A DNA stretch of 64,000 nucleotides from positions 326,001 through 390,000 of the forward strand of contig CM061140.1 of the NCBI GenBank assembly GCA_030789695.1, read 5' to 3'. A program made the translations under genes and the position numbers. This stretch comes from Scilla litardierei. Lineage: Eukaryota; Streptophyta; Magnoliopsida; Asparagales; Asparagaceae. How positions within the stretch are numbered: position 1 is the first letter of the stretch; each line of letters begins with the position of its first letter. Positions 21,874 through 33,442 of the stretch are shown piece after piece. The notes beneath the pieces were generated by a model, which worked only from the letters and a program-made list of their open reading frames with translations, searched no databases and was not told where the DNA came from.

Positions 21874-22309
21874 GTTTATACATCTTGAGTTACCCATATA
21901 TAATGTCACTTGTAAATGCACATACATAACACCAGTCACCATATTCATATAACATACATCACCTGTATACACATACATACATAACACCCATCCACTTATA
22001 TTATTTACACAAGCAGTTATATCATTATCTGTAAAAATGTCTTACAAACAAATAGTCATGCCAATATACATACCGCACTTGCATAACTATGTAAACACAT
22101 AGTCATATACATACACTCTAACACACACACACACACACAACGACAACCATCCTTATATGCCCACAGAGGACTCTGGACCTCGGGCTTCCTAGTATTTAGG
22201 CCTCTACCATAAGGCCTTATCCACCTTAGGACTCGATTGCCCTCGACGGAAAGATTACATGCACTATCTGTACACAGCCGCAGTGCAATGATCTGCATGG
22301 ACCACCACT
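21874..22309. other. low-complexity and unassigned DNA
   Basis: AC/AT-rich words continue to about 22140, including an (AC)n run. The remaining 170 bases are of mixed composition, and I recognise no gene in them. Confidence 0.5.
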
Positions 22310-24906
22310 TGTAATGCCCCGTTTCCAGGAACTCGGAAAGTACGAATCTGTATCAAGCTCTCCCAGAGCAGCGGGTGTTACGAAGGTAGAAATGAAAAGG
22401 TACAAAGAATCCGACAGGCCATTGCGCACTGCTGGGGTAGTACCTGCAATGTTTCCAAGAACAAACCAACAAACACAGCACAGAAACCACAGAGAGAACC
22501 AGAGAAAACACTGAACAAACTCAAATACAACGACTAAACTAAAGCGAAACTCTAATCTTTATACATCTCCAAAGTCCATTATACATCCACTTATATACAA
22601 TATCTTACTCTACTCAAAGCAAAACCCTAAGAGTACAAGTCTCTCTCCTCTCACCTCACTACCCAACTCACAACCCAAACTCCTCAACCATAACTCCAAC
22701 AACCATCTCCCTGCCTCCAGCTCCATAAACCTGAAACCACAAATTGGAGCACGTCAAAGCGTGTCCAAGTAGGAAACCCAACTCGTGTGAAAATAAATAT
22801 TAATTTGGGGAGTGTTGTTTTTATTTTATTTTTTATTTTTATTTTATTTTATTTATCACCAAGCACGAAAGGAACCACAGTTACATTAGGTAAGGGAACA
22901 AGAATAAGAATCATACATTGGAAATTGAAAGCACTTAAGTAATTAATTAAATATCATTTAGAAACATGGGTATGTCGTTGAATATGAGGAACTGGACTCC
23001 ACCCCAAAGTGGGATGGTAAGGAGCGCCTGCCAGTGATACACAAGCACTGTTTTCTTAACGGGGCCTCTCACTCCACCCATTCCTCCGCACCAGGGTGCA
23101 AGTGAGGAAAACTTCATAACACCAAACTCATCTCCGAAACTGAGCAAGGTACGTCAAATCCCATAAGTACGCGAAACTGAGCAAGGTACATCAACATCAT
23201 CACATCATAGTCCAACCCTCATATCCTACTAGTACCCAGTTTCTCCCCAACCCCTTTCTAGGGTGCTCACCCGCCATATGGCAGACCGAGACATCCTTAT
23301 TCTTTATTAGCATCACATCATTAAAATGCATACAACGCAAGATTTGTAGTAAGGTGACATAAGGGAACATAAAGCATACAACATAAGGGATGCAACATAA
23401 AACACGCATTGCAATTACGAGGAATAACATGCAACATGAACTTTCCAATATGAACCATACAACACCATACTTCATTAGAGTTCCTGTGCCAATTACCACA
23501 ACATAAACCATTCTCCCATAAACATTCTCCCAAACATAAACAACTTCATTAGGGTTCACTTGCACCATGAAACATTTTCCATGAAATATCATTAACCATT
23601 AAAAATGCAATCTTTCAAATGCAACCAATAAAATGCAAGCTTAAGTAATACCCATTTTGTAAACTACTTAGCAATACCCACATTTAGTTGCAAGATTAAG
23701 CAATTCTACATTAAAAATGTAACATTTATAAACTAATGGGAATTGCATGAAAGCTAATTCTACACAAATATGAAAGCTTAAGCAATTCTACACAAATATG
23801 CAATCTTTATGAAGGCTAATGGAAATTGCATGAAATTAATACCATTCTAATTAACAAACTGATTAAATCAAGGGCACTAGTGCTAATAAAATCTTAGTTA
23901 GTGCGAAACTCATTGCCATAAACATATTTTAATAAAGGGAATGTCAGCTTTAGCTTGATTCTTAATAAAAGATGTAATCCTTATAAAAACTAATTATGGA
24001 ACTAACTTAAATTTGCCAACTTTAGTTTGAAGAACCCCAAAAGATTTCATTTTGGCACAAATACAACACATTGCTTAAGAAAGGTGCTAACTTTAATTTG
24101 GATCTTAACTAAAAAATTACGTCTTTCATCTTTCCTACTAAATGGAGCTACCACTACTACAACAATCCTAAATCAATATTTATTACACAAAGTAGGGGAT
24201 CCTACCTTGATCCAAGTGGGATGAAGTGTTCTCCTCATTCTCCTTCCACTTTCTCTTCTTCTCCTTCTTTTCATCTTTCTCTTTTCCTTTAATTTTTCCC
24301 TTTCTTCTCTTTTGTTTTTGTTTTTATTTTTTTTGGTTTTTTTGTTGGTGGAGTTCGGCCCCCCATGGAGAAAGAAAGAAAGACAATGAAAAATGAAAAG
24401 AAAAGAAGAGGAAGGAAAAAGAAAGAAAAAGAAGCATGTAGAAGAACTAAGGAATTAATTACAGAAGATATTTCTCACTAGGATCCCCTTTAATTACAAG
24501 TTTGCCATTACACTAAATCCCTTTATAATTGCCCTCCATCTTTGTATAGTATTTACATCTCATGCCATTGCAATAAGCCTCTTATTAAATGCTCTCATTT
24601 GTTGTTTTATTTACAAGTTTGCCTTGCACAAAGCATCTTCGTAAATACCCTTTAACTCTGTGCTATAATTCCAATGATGCCATTTGTATAAAATGGGAAT
24701 AAACTTACCCCTACACTTAGATGTTTAATTACTACTCATGCCCTTCCATGTGTAATCACAATGGCCATTATGCACACCCCTTTCTCTCAACCCACATATT
24801 CTAACTTAATTACAAAAGCCACTATGCCATCCCTCTCTACACTTAACCACTATTCATCAACATGCCCATGTACACTACATCGTATACCGCACTTAGGGGC
24901 ATTACA
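22310..24906 (-). repeat. LTR-like block, possibly a solo LTR (2.6 kb)
   Basis: The ends are exact inverted repeats: TGTAATGCCCC at 22310-22320 and GGGGCATTACA at 24896-24906. TG...CA ends with this wording occur in long gypsy LTRs. On the minus strand, TGTATAAAG at 22557-22565 is a plausible TATA box followed by leader-like sequence, which suggests minus orientation. No PBS or PPT adjoins either end. The five flanking bases differ (CCACT left, GTGGG right) and are near-complementary instead of direct repeats, so a clean insertion is not shown. The interior has no convincing gene; it holds (TTTTA)n runs near 22815-22855 and pyrimidine/purine tracts at 24230-24436. Confidence 0.5.
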
Positions 24907-25439
24907 GTGGGGCCTGGCGGCCTGCCAGGGCTCCCGACAAACCACCACGGAGACGGTTAGGCGAGGGAGCCGTGAAGCCCTTGGCAGCCTCGTAGGGCCT
25001 CGCCGATCTCTGGCGCACCTTCCTGGGGCCGCATGGCCCTGGTTGTCGTTGTGGCACGCTTCCTCCCTCCTTGATGATGTCTCCTTTTTCCTCAGACAAC
25101 AGATCGGCATCAGATAAAAGTTCGTGAAAATCCTTGATCTTTCCCGTCCATTTTTTCAAAGCTTTCGTCTTTTGCCCTAGATTTGGTTGACCGTCCAGAT
25201 TTGAGCCCTTTGCTGCCTGAAATTCCGTGATTATTTGGAAAAGTTGTTGCATTGTTTGCCGCATTAGGTTTTGCATATATGACTACATCCTCGCATCTGT
25301 CATCTTAGATTCTTCTTTGATCGTTGCCCTAATCTTCATTATGACATCAGAAGATCTGAGTTCCTCCATAGATTTCCTCAGACCTGTGACTATGTATTAA
25401 GTCTTTCCTTCAAAAGCTCTGTCTTTTTCTTTGCCTCCA
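24907..25439 (-). pseudogene. gag: gag leader/N-terminus of a minus-strand LTR element
   Basis: An ATG at 25439 (minus) follows the PBS by about 20 bases and opens a Lys/Glu-rich start that meets a TAG after about 18 codons. The frame 24902-25276 continues with a charged, helix-like stretch (MRQTMQQLFQIITEFQAA, LLSEEKGDIIKEGG). The sequence is cut by the LTR-like block at 24906, so no gag core or pol is left. The assignment as gag rests on position after the PBS rather than on a recognised domain. Confidence 0.45.
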
Positions 25440-25459
25440 TCTTGTCATGGACTGTAGTC

Positions 25460-25471
25460 GCTCTGATACCA
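25460..25471 (-). other. primer-binding site (initiator Met tRNA type)
   Basis: TGGTATCAGAGC on the minus strand lies three bases from the end of the LTR at 25475-25979. It is the standard plant initiator-tRNA-Met site. Confidence 0.75.
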
Positions 25472-25474
25472 ATT

Positions 25475-25979
25475 TGATACGATGTGTATCTGAATTTGGG
25501 ATAAAAATATGATTTCTGTGGATTTTGGAGTGAAAGATGTGATTTTTAGTGGAAATGTGGGATTTTTAGGGTTAGGATGAGGGATTTTGGAGAAAGGTGG
25601 AATTTTTATTAATAATAAACTGAAAATAAAAGAATGTACAAATGATAGTTGAGTTCTTTCAAGAGGAACTCGACTTACTAACTTTGGATTCGAGATCAAA
25701 ACCTAAATCTCCCAAGACTAGCTTTTGATTTGAAGGAAAAGCCTCAACCTCCCAAATCTCTGGTTTCTTTCTCAATATTCAACATCCCCTTCCTTCCCTA
25801 TCCTTAGTCGTGCATACAAATACTAATATGAAAAATAACAAAATTACAGAAACCCCCTAAACTCTGAAAATTACAAATGTACCCCCCAAAAACTGAAAAT
25901 TACGAAAAAAAACTGAAAATTACGAAAATGTCCCTAAGACTCCAAAATTTCAGATCTGCCCTTTGGTGCAGTCATATCA
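25475..25979 (-). repeat. 5' LTR, 505 bp, of a truncated element
   Basis: The plus strand runs from TGATACGATG to CATATCA at 25979; both ends give TGATA/TATCA inverted termini and abut the PBS. Only this LTR and the first 0.5 kb of the internal region survive. Length and PBS would fit several copia or small gypsy families. Confidence 0.65.
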
Positions 25980-26549
25980 GTTTTCAAAGAAAATTTAGAA
26001 GAATTGAAAAAATAATCAACTCTATTTCTAAGATATCAAAGTAGATTAGAAAGACTTATGGATATAAAAGATTATGAAGTTTTTGATAGATTATAAACTT
26101 TAAGATCTGAAGATCGAGATATGATTCCTTAATAATTTTGAAAGTTTAAAGTATAAGGAATGGAATTAAAGACAAGTTAATAAAAAATATTGAATTCCTG
26201 ATATTCAAGATTAGTAATGTAATCAAGGAGAATTCTATAATCATCGTGATTGATTCTCTTAAAGAATACTAACAATTGAAGTACTTGAGAAATTGAGAAT
26301 CGAGAACGTCGATCTTCTTTTTGATTTCGATAGAAAGAATAGAGAATGAAACAAAAATAATTTTAAAGTTGAAGTTTAGAATCTTATTTATAGGATTTAA
26401 AAGGATGCGAGTGAAGATACATGACTATTGCAAAGTAGTAATAATAGTTAGAGAGGAAGTTATGAGAGTTGAAACAAGTTTGAAATGAATCAGTACTTCA
26501 ACTAACTTCCTGAATTTCAACTAACAGTCTTAATGGATGGAAGTACTAA
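25980..26549. other. AT-rich flank of the MULE, no gene seen
   Basis: I find no exon or domain in this AT-rich DNA. Near its end the phrase AACTTCCTGAATTTCAACTAAC (about 26503-26524) precedes the MULE target site; almost the same phrase follows the MULE at 33616-33640, so the element appears to sit in a short tandem duplication. Confidence 0.45.
26541..26549. repeat. left 9-bp target duplication of the MULE
   Basis: AAGTACTAA stands here and again, exactly, at 33609-33617. Nine bases is the standard duplication of Mutator-like elements. Confidence 0.92.
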
Positions 26550-26756
26550 GGACAATTTTTGCATTTAGGCTAATTTTTTAAACTTATTTAAAAAATCGAC
26601 CAACTTATAAACTATTTACCAAAACCGACTAACTTCTGGGCTCGCGCGTGCGGGGGGCTGTTTGGGGTTTGGACGCGGTTTCAAACCGCGTCCAAATTGA
26701 AATTTGGACGCGGTTTCAAACCGCGTCCAGATTAACACCCCTTCACAGCCCCCAGC
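26550..26756. repeat. left TIR of the MULE (about 205 bp)
   Basis: It matches the reverse complement of 33443-33608 almost base for base up to CCCCTTCACAGCC. The left copy has a 39-bp internal duplication: a 23-bp perfect palindrome (arms GGACGCGGTTT and AAACCGCGTCC around a central C) occurs twice, but only once in the right TIR. This accounts for the length difference of the two TIRs. Confidence 0.9.
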
Positions 26757-26994
26757 TGCTGCCCTGGAGCATATTGTGTTCATTTGTTTCTTCCTCGACC
26801 AGAAGCGATTTTTACTCCCTCGTCGAAGTAAAATTCAAAACATCTCACGGAGGTTTTGGCGATTTGGTGTGCGTCTTCTAGGTGATTTTGAGGTGAGAAC
26901 TCTACTTCATAATAAGATAATGTTCTTGAAATAATTCAAATTTTGATGGTTGTAGAGAAATTAATGAATGTCAATTATGTGTAGGTTTAAAATA

Positions 26995-29871
26995 ATGGCA
27001 AGTGATAGGATGTTTGTTACATGCTATGTTGATGGAGATTTAATGATTGATGAAAATCACGAACCGAAGTATGTCGGAGGTACTGTGAGACCAATTATTG
27101 TGCGAAGACCGTCAACATATGCTGAGCTAGTAGATCGGATATACATAGGCACACGGATAAACCGGCAGGAGTTTGCATTGAATCTGGTGTGCAAATGGCC
27201 AATAACTGATCAAAGGTTTACCGCGGTGAAGATATCAGATGACAGGGATATGGAGATTCTGTTTAGCTTGGGTGAAGTTCAAAGATCAGTTGAAATATAT
27301 GTGGAAAAAGAAGCAGTAATCAACACCAGAGTGAGCGAACCACATGGCACATTTACTCGTATGCTTGATATTGGTAATGATTCGGCTGACTTTATGCCTA
27401 TAGAGAATATGGCGGGAGAAGGATGTTCGTATAACCAACAAGAGGATACGTAAGTATATAAAGTTTTGAAGTACTAAATATGTTTATGTTATATTTGTAT
27501 GAAGTGAATTCCATATGCTAAACATTTCAATTATTCATATGACATTTGCAGTTGGAATGTTGCGGGACAAGGAGATGATGCAAATGCAACTTACTCCACT
27601 TATAATCACGGTCCATCTGTACCAGAGACGATGCCCACGCATGCAAATGTGTATCCTGAAGATATTGACAGACCCACATATATTGGAGCATCGACGTCTA
27701 TATCGAGACAGGTGGATGACGAAAGTGATGGCACGGATAATGATGAACATCCTAATGTGATGGAGGATAGCATGCAGGTTGCTGCTGATCTAAATGCAGA
27801 TGACACAGAATGGATACATCAATCGGTTGCAGACAATACAAATGTGCAGTTTGAAGAGCCGTTGCCGGATGGAGAGGATGAGGAACAATGGGTGAACACT
27901 ACAATTATGAGGAATACCCAAGAAAGGCAGCTGATAGAGCCTAGGCTTCCCAGCAGTTCCGGAGTTTTCAACGTCGGTGATATGTATGATACAAAGATCG
28001 ACTTGATAAAAGCAATAACTGAATGGAGTATCGAGCACAATGTCTCATTTAGACCAATCAAGACAAACAAAACTTGCTATTCCGTGATATGTGGCTTGAA
28101 TCATGAAGTGAATCCGCATACTCAAGATGAGGGGAGTAGGAATTGTCCTTGGAGGGTTTATACAGCAGTGGGAAAAAGAACAGCTGGGAGGTTCAAGATA
28201 ACAAAAGTATGTGATGAACACACATGCAACAATCCTACTCTAAATACTGATCATAGTCAAGCCACATCATCTTTCATTAGTTACAAAATTATGCCCCAGG
28301 TGAAGACCAAGCTTGATATGACACCTGCAGAAATACAAGATGCCATTCATGCCATGTTACACATCAGAATATCATATCACAAAGCATGGATGGCTAGATC
28401 GAAAGCTTTAGCGAGGATATTTGGGGATTGGGAGGAGTCATACAAGAGGCTCCCACAGTACTTAGAAGCCATCAAGGAAAGCAATCCTGGAACAGTGTAT
28501 AAAATTACATATGAAACTATCAGGCCAAGAATGGCATTGTTTACAGGAGTGTTTTGGTCTTTTGGACCATCAATTGAAGGGTTCAAACACTGCAGGCCGG
28601 TCCTAAGTATTGATGGCACACATTTGTATGGGAAATATGCAGGGTGCTTACTGGTGGCTACAGGTGTGGATGCAAATGGGGGCCTATTTCCGTTAGCATT
28701 TGCAGTAGTATCAGCTGAGAATGTTGAAAATTGGAAGTGGTTTTTCTGCTGCATCTATGAGTTGATACCGAGTGCCCGTAGAAACCGAACGATTACCTTC
28801 ATTTCTGATAGAATGAAAGGTATTCCGAGAGCATTACGAGAGGGATGGCCAGGTTCTAGACACCATAGGTATTGTCTGCGCCACGTTATTGCAAATTACA
28901 TGGCGAAAGGGTTCCGAACAGCTACATTGGAAAATAACCTATGGAAAGCTGGCAATGCATCAGACTTGTTGAAATATAATTTTTTCGTGAAAAGATTAGA
29001 AAAGAGTCTGTGACAGCTGATGATTGGATTACTACAAACTTGGGGGCAGATACAAAGAGGTGGGCGAACCACGAAGATGGCGGTAGACGCTATTGTATAA
29101 TGACAACCAATTGTTCGGAGAGCTTCAATGGGGTTCTTAAAGGAGCTAGAGCGCTTCCGATACAATCGTTGATTGCAAGAACCTTTTATAGATTAAACAA
29201 GTATTTCTATCATCGGCGGCTTGATGGACTCCGTTGGACGACCACTTTCACCCCAAAAACCGAGAACATTATTGGTGCACGTGTGCAAGCAGCCAGGTGT
29301 TGCTACATCACAAGATTTGGTGACTTTGAGTGGCAGGTGGTGGATACAAATGCACAAGTATATACCGTGACGATAGAAGGTGACCGTTGCACATGTTCGT
29401 GCAACATTCCTATGCTTCAGCATATGCCATGTGTCCATGTGATCGCCGCAACGTCAAGACAGCAATATGGTGCCAACATATCATATTGGCCATTTTGTTC
29501 ACCATGGTATAGTGTGAGTAAATATCAACTGTCATATATCCCAGAATTTCACCACATACCTGATGAAAGGTACTGGAAGGAGTGTGATGGTCCCAGTTTA
29601 CTTCCTCCAGAAAAAAGAAGACAACCCGGTCAGCCAAGATCGACAAGGATTCGGGGAGAAATGGATCGTCCACGTGAAGGAAGCATGCAGAATAGATGCA
29701 CCAATTGTCATCAGCTTGGTCATAAGAAATCACGTTGCCAAAATCTTCTACGCACAACATCGTAAGTTCCTTTTCACATTTCATGTTTAGTCTTTATGAA
29801 AATACTTGTGTACTAACTTCAGCCAATGTTCTAGGGCTCCATCGCATCGAGGAGGCGGTTCGCGTGCATGA
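26995..29871 (+). pseudogene. MURA-like MULE transposase, one frameshift
   Basis: I place the start at the ATG of 26995 (MASDRMFVTCYVDGD), behind a possible splice acceptor. Exon 1 ends at 27449; intron 27450-27551 (GTAAGT...GCAG) keeps the frame; exon 2 runs to 29761; intron 29762-29834 leads to a short last exon that ends at 29869-29871. The N-terminal domain of MURA proteins comes first, followed by an acidic linker. The MULE catalytic domain shows LSIDGTHLYGKYAG (first Asp), ITFISDRMKGI (second Asp) and RHHRYCLRHV (C/H motif). The SWIM zinc finger is CTCSCNIPMLQHMPCVHV and a CCHC knuckle is CTNCHQLGHKKSRC. Near 28990-29010, in an A-rich run, the frame shifts by one base (stop at 29011-29013). 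The family's usual domain set is complete, so the enzyme was whole until this shift; it would catalyse cut-and-paste transposition via the TIRs. Confidence 0.9.
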
Positions 29872-30473
29872 AGTTATATAATTCCATGTCGCGTAATATT
29901 TGAAATCTATGTATCGTATTTTTGATATATGTGAATGTGAGTGTATAAGATATATGTAATGGATACGACGTGATATATGTGATGGATATGAGATATATGT
30001 AAAATCTTATATACTTTTGGAATGAAATCGGATATATGTGATATATGCGATAGATGTGTGTGCTATATGCAAAATGTGTTGGATGTGTGAATGGCATGAG
30101 ATGTGGGAATGTGAAAGGGGATGGAAGAGTGGTTTGGGGCTGGCAGCAGCAGCAGCTGCTGCTGCTGCTGCTGCCGCTGCCAGCCCCAAACCACTCTTCC
30201 ATCCCCTTTCACATTCCCACATCTCATGCCATTCACACATCCAACACATTTCGCATATAGCACACACATCTATCGCATTTCCCATGACATATATCACACA
30301 CCTATCGCATATACAACATATATCCAACTCATTTCTCATTCCACGTAGCTTAAACATATAAAACCCACGTAAATGCCATATTTCAACACATTGAAAATAA
30401 AATTTCAGATTTCATTCCAAAAGTAAATAACATTTCGACAGATTTAAACACAACGAAAATAGCTCTATTACAA
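29872..30473. repeat. long palindrome between the convergent MULE genes
   Basis: Bases 30046-30161 pair almost perfectly with 30162-30278 around a (CAG/CTG)n centre: for example GGAAGAGTGGTTTGGGGCTG on one side and its reverse complement on the other. Outside this core the pairing continues with gaps and ends in ACTTTTGGAATGAAAT (about 30013-30028) against its complement at 30411-30427. Poly-Ala open frames on both strands are mirror products of the palindrome, not genes. It may be a foldback insertion or an inverted duplication; transcripts reading through would form a hairpin of over 100 bp. Confidence 0.85.
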
Positions 30474-32813
30474 TCATTGCCGCCTCTTTAAAAACCTGCT
30501 CATAAGAGACCGCCCACGCCTGTATGTGAGAAACTGACCTCGCTGAGTTGATGTGTCCCCTTCCATTTCTGGTTGGGTGTGTTGTGTCACGGAAGTGTCA
30601 GCTTCATGCACGTGAGTCTGATGTAGCTCTTCTGCCAGAGTCTGATGTGCCTCGTCTGCCAGAGTCTGCGGTGGCTCATCTGCCAGAGTCTGCTGCTGTG
30701 GCTCGTCTGCCAGAGTCTGCTGCTGTGGCTCGTCTGCCAGATACTGCTGACATGGGTCAGCTTCAGGGACAACGGTATACGGCAGAGTAGACTGAGACGT
30801 GCTGGCTTCATACCCAGTATATGACTGATAATGCTGAGATGGGTCGCCTTCATACCCGGGGTATGCCTGATACTGCTGATACATACCGAAATCATAACTG
30901 GTATATGGCTGCAGCTGCTGAGAAGTGCCAGCCTCATCACCGGTAAATGGCTGATACTGCTGAGATGTGCCTCCTTCATCCCCAGCTGGCTGATACTGCT
31001 GAGATGTGCCTGCTTCATCCCTGACAGGCTCTTATCTTCGTGCACCCTCACCTCTATGTCGTGTACCGCGGAGTACCTGTCCAATCTTATCCCTAATTTG
31101 CAGGATCTGCTCTGGGTCACGTGCTTCGTAAGCCAGTGTACACATATCCTCTAACATTCTGAGTGCGTCAGTCTGCAAAACATATGAATAAAATATATAT
31201 TAGAAACCTATATATAAAATAAACAAACAAACATTTTAATGCTAAACTACTATTTACCATTTCCCGCTCGATTGGACCACGAGGCATGTAACCATACGGG
31301 GGTTCTTGCCTACTATATATCCACCGCCGTGTGATCCTCCAATACCACTCCATATATACATCTAAACTGACAGCATCCCCCCTGCTCAACAATATGTGCA
31401 GCCCTGTTGTACCACTGCATGAGGGGCTGCACAGTGGCTTCATTCCATGCTCTAGGGTTCATGCCGGTCTTCACCGGCATTATTGGAACCGCTTCTGGAA
31501 TATGCTGCGGGATACCAAATTGGCGCATAACACGATCTGGGACATGCATCACCAATACATCGAAGCAAATTAGCGGTACACGCGCACGCCAGCTCTGATT
31601 TTCTAAAACACATAAATCAGGAAGATTTTGATATCTCTGAAGATATGGCTCCCAGATCACCTAAAGGAAATGAAAATTATGAATAACTCATCAGATTTCG
31701 TAATAATAATCCATCGGTCATCACATCAATGTATAAAATTTACAACTTCTTACCTGCGTAGGCTCTAACATGTCAAGCTCGTTTCTATAAAAATCCAGTT
31801 GCCGCTGGGGGTTTTCTCTGAATGATAATGGCACATTCCACCTGCATCCTAAAGGGAGGGTGCCATCCAATATGTCTTGGGCGCAAGTCGGCCTGCCTAT
31901 ATGCAATCTCTCCCATGACCATACCTGTGAATTTGAAATTGTCAGTGACTGTTACTATATAAAAAATTATTACAATGAACTTAAGTTTCAAATTGTATAC
32001 CTGCAACAAGGTGGAGCATGCGTATAACCCAGTTGTTTCCCTTCTTTCCACCTTACTTAGCTCTGCGTATAGGTGAGCAAGAACAGCACTGCCCCATGAA
32101 TAATCTGCAATGGCCTCTATATGCTCCATCTTTGTCAACCACCTGAGATGCACCGACCCTTTACTTGGATCTGGCACCAATAATGTGCCTATCATATGCA
32201 AAATATATGCTCGAGTATATTGCCGAATCTCCTCAAGGGTGGCTTCTGCAGGCAACCTCATGAACGTCTCTCGCAACCAGCTTAGTTTTACCTTAGCTCC
32301 TTGGTTTTCTATGGATGCATGTCCAAGGAGTCGCTCCATCAATTCCGCCCAATTGGGACGGGTTGTCATTCTCCATATAGGAATGCCCTCAGCAGGAAGG
32401 CCCGTGATGACTGACACATCCTGTAATGTGATCGTCATCTCACCTTGACGGAGATGGAATGTATTGGTCTCGGGCCTCCATCTATCCACCAATGCAGAAA
32501 GTAACGCCCAATCCAACCGTATCCACCTCAACCTCGCACATACATCAAACCTGGCAATTTCCATATAGTGCGATGCCCGCTCATCTAAAACCCATGCGGT
32601 ATGTTTCCTCGTGTGGTCCACTACCAATATAATATCCGCCTGCAACCAAAAAATACGTATTGTTAAAATACTTCATCCAAAATTACGAAGAAAGATAGAT
32701 TGCGTAAAATATTAATTCACTAGTTTTGTTCATACCTGTCCAGGCTGGATATTTGCTGAACGATGTCGTGCCTGCTCATTCAAGACCGTATCTGAAACAG
32801 GTCCCGGGTCCAT
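30474..32813 (-). pseudogene. plant mobile domain (PMD, MAIN-like) gene inside MULE
   Basis: Five exons fit on the minus strand with GT-AG borders: 32736-32813 (start MDPGPVSDTVLNEQARHRS), 32001-32639, 31754-31924, 31258-31660 and about 30474-31172. Exon 2 shows PMD hallmarks: LSALVDRWRPETNTFHL, GEMTITLQDVSVITGLPAEG. Exon 3 has VWSWERLHIGRP, and exon 4 has PYLQRYQNLPDLC and, in the shifted frame, DVYMEWYWRITRRWI. Two lesions are visible: an extra base in a run of six C/G at about 31378-31383, and an in-frame TAA near 31031-31033 in exon 5 just before the Gln/Tyr/Thr-rich repeats. The C-terminal region has repeated TSQQYQP and LADEPQQQT motifs. Host PMD proteins such as MAIN/MAIL1 act in gene silencing; what the transposon-borne protein does is unknown. 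It has no phosphatase part. Confidence 0.85.
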
Positions 32814-33442
32814 ATCTGCTAGAAAAAATATATAAGATGAAAAAAATTGGATGTTGATGTTAATGATGAATGTTACAATCAACTAACATGAATTGGTGTT
32901 TCATTTAAAATTTATTTCAATTTATACATGGCATTTGATAGGAAAAAATTTAGCATACAAAAGATTTATATTTCATCTAAAATTTTTTATTGATGTTTCA
33001 TCAATAAATACATGGCATTCCATAAAATTTTGTATGCTAAAATTTTGATTATGACACACGAATACTCCAATACATGGCATTTGGTCTAAAATTTTAGCTT
33101 AAATTTTTATCTTACAAACTAAATTTTTATCATTTCATATACATTTGGAGAGCCAATATACAATACAAAATAAATTTTTAGCTTAAACACGAATACTAAT
33201 TTTTAGATCAGAGCCAATATAAAATTTCATCAACCCTAAACCCCATTGAAATTTGGGATAAATCAAGAGCTTAATGACAAAAAATTACATAAATCATACC
33301 TACTGAAGGTTGTCACTACTTGATGAGAGCTAGATTTCACTTCCTGAACGGAGAAGGACAATACGTGGGTTTTAGGGTTTTTGGCTCGGGAGGAAGAACT
33401 AAGAAAGAAAGAATGAAGAAAGAAGCAGACCGGGCGCTGGCG
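32814..33442. other. AT-rich 5' region of the PMD gene
   Basis: No ORF is seen. This stretch between the PMD start and the right TIR would hold its promoter and leader on the minus strand; ATTTAGCATA-like words are repetitive. A purine-rich run (AAGAAAGAAAGAATGAAG) lies at about 33402-33425. Confidence 0.4.

Noticed and set aside
30007..30361. Mirror-image poly-Ala frames on both strands
   Set aside because: The two frames encode nearly the same peptide because the DNA is a palindrome; this does not indicate a gene.
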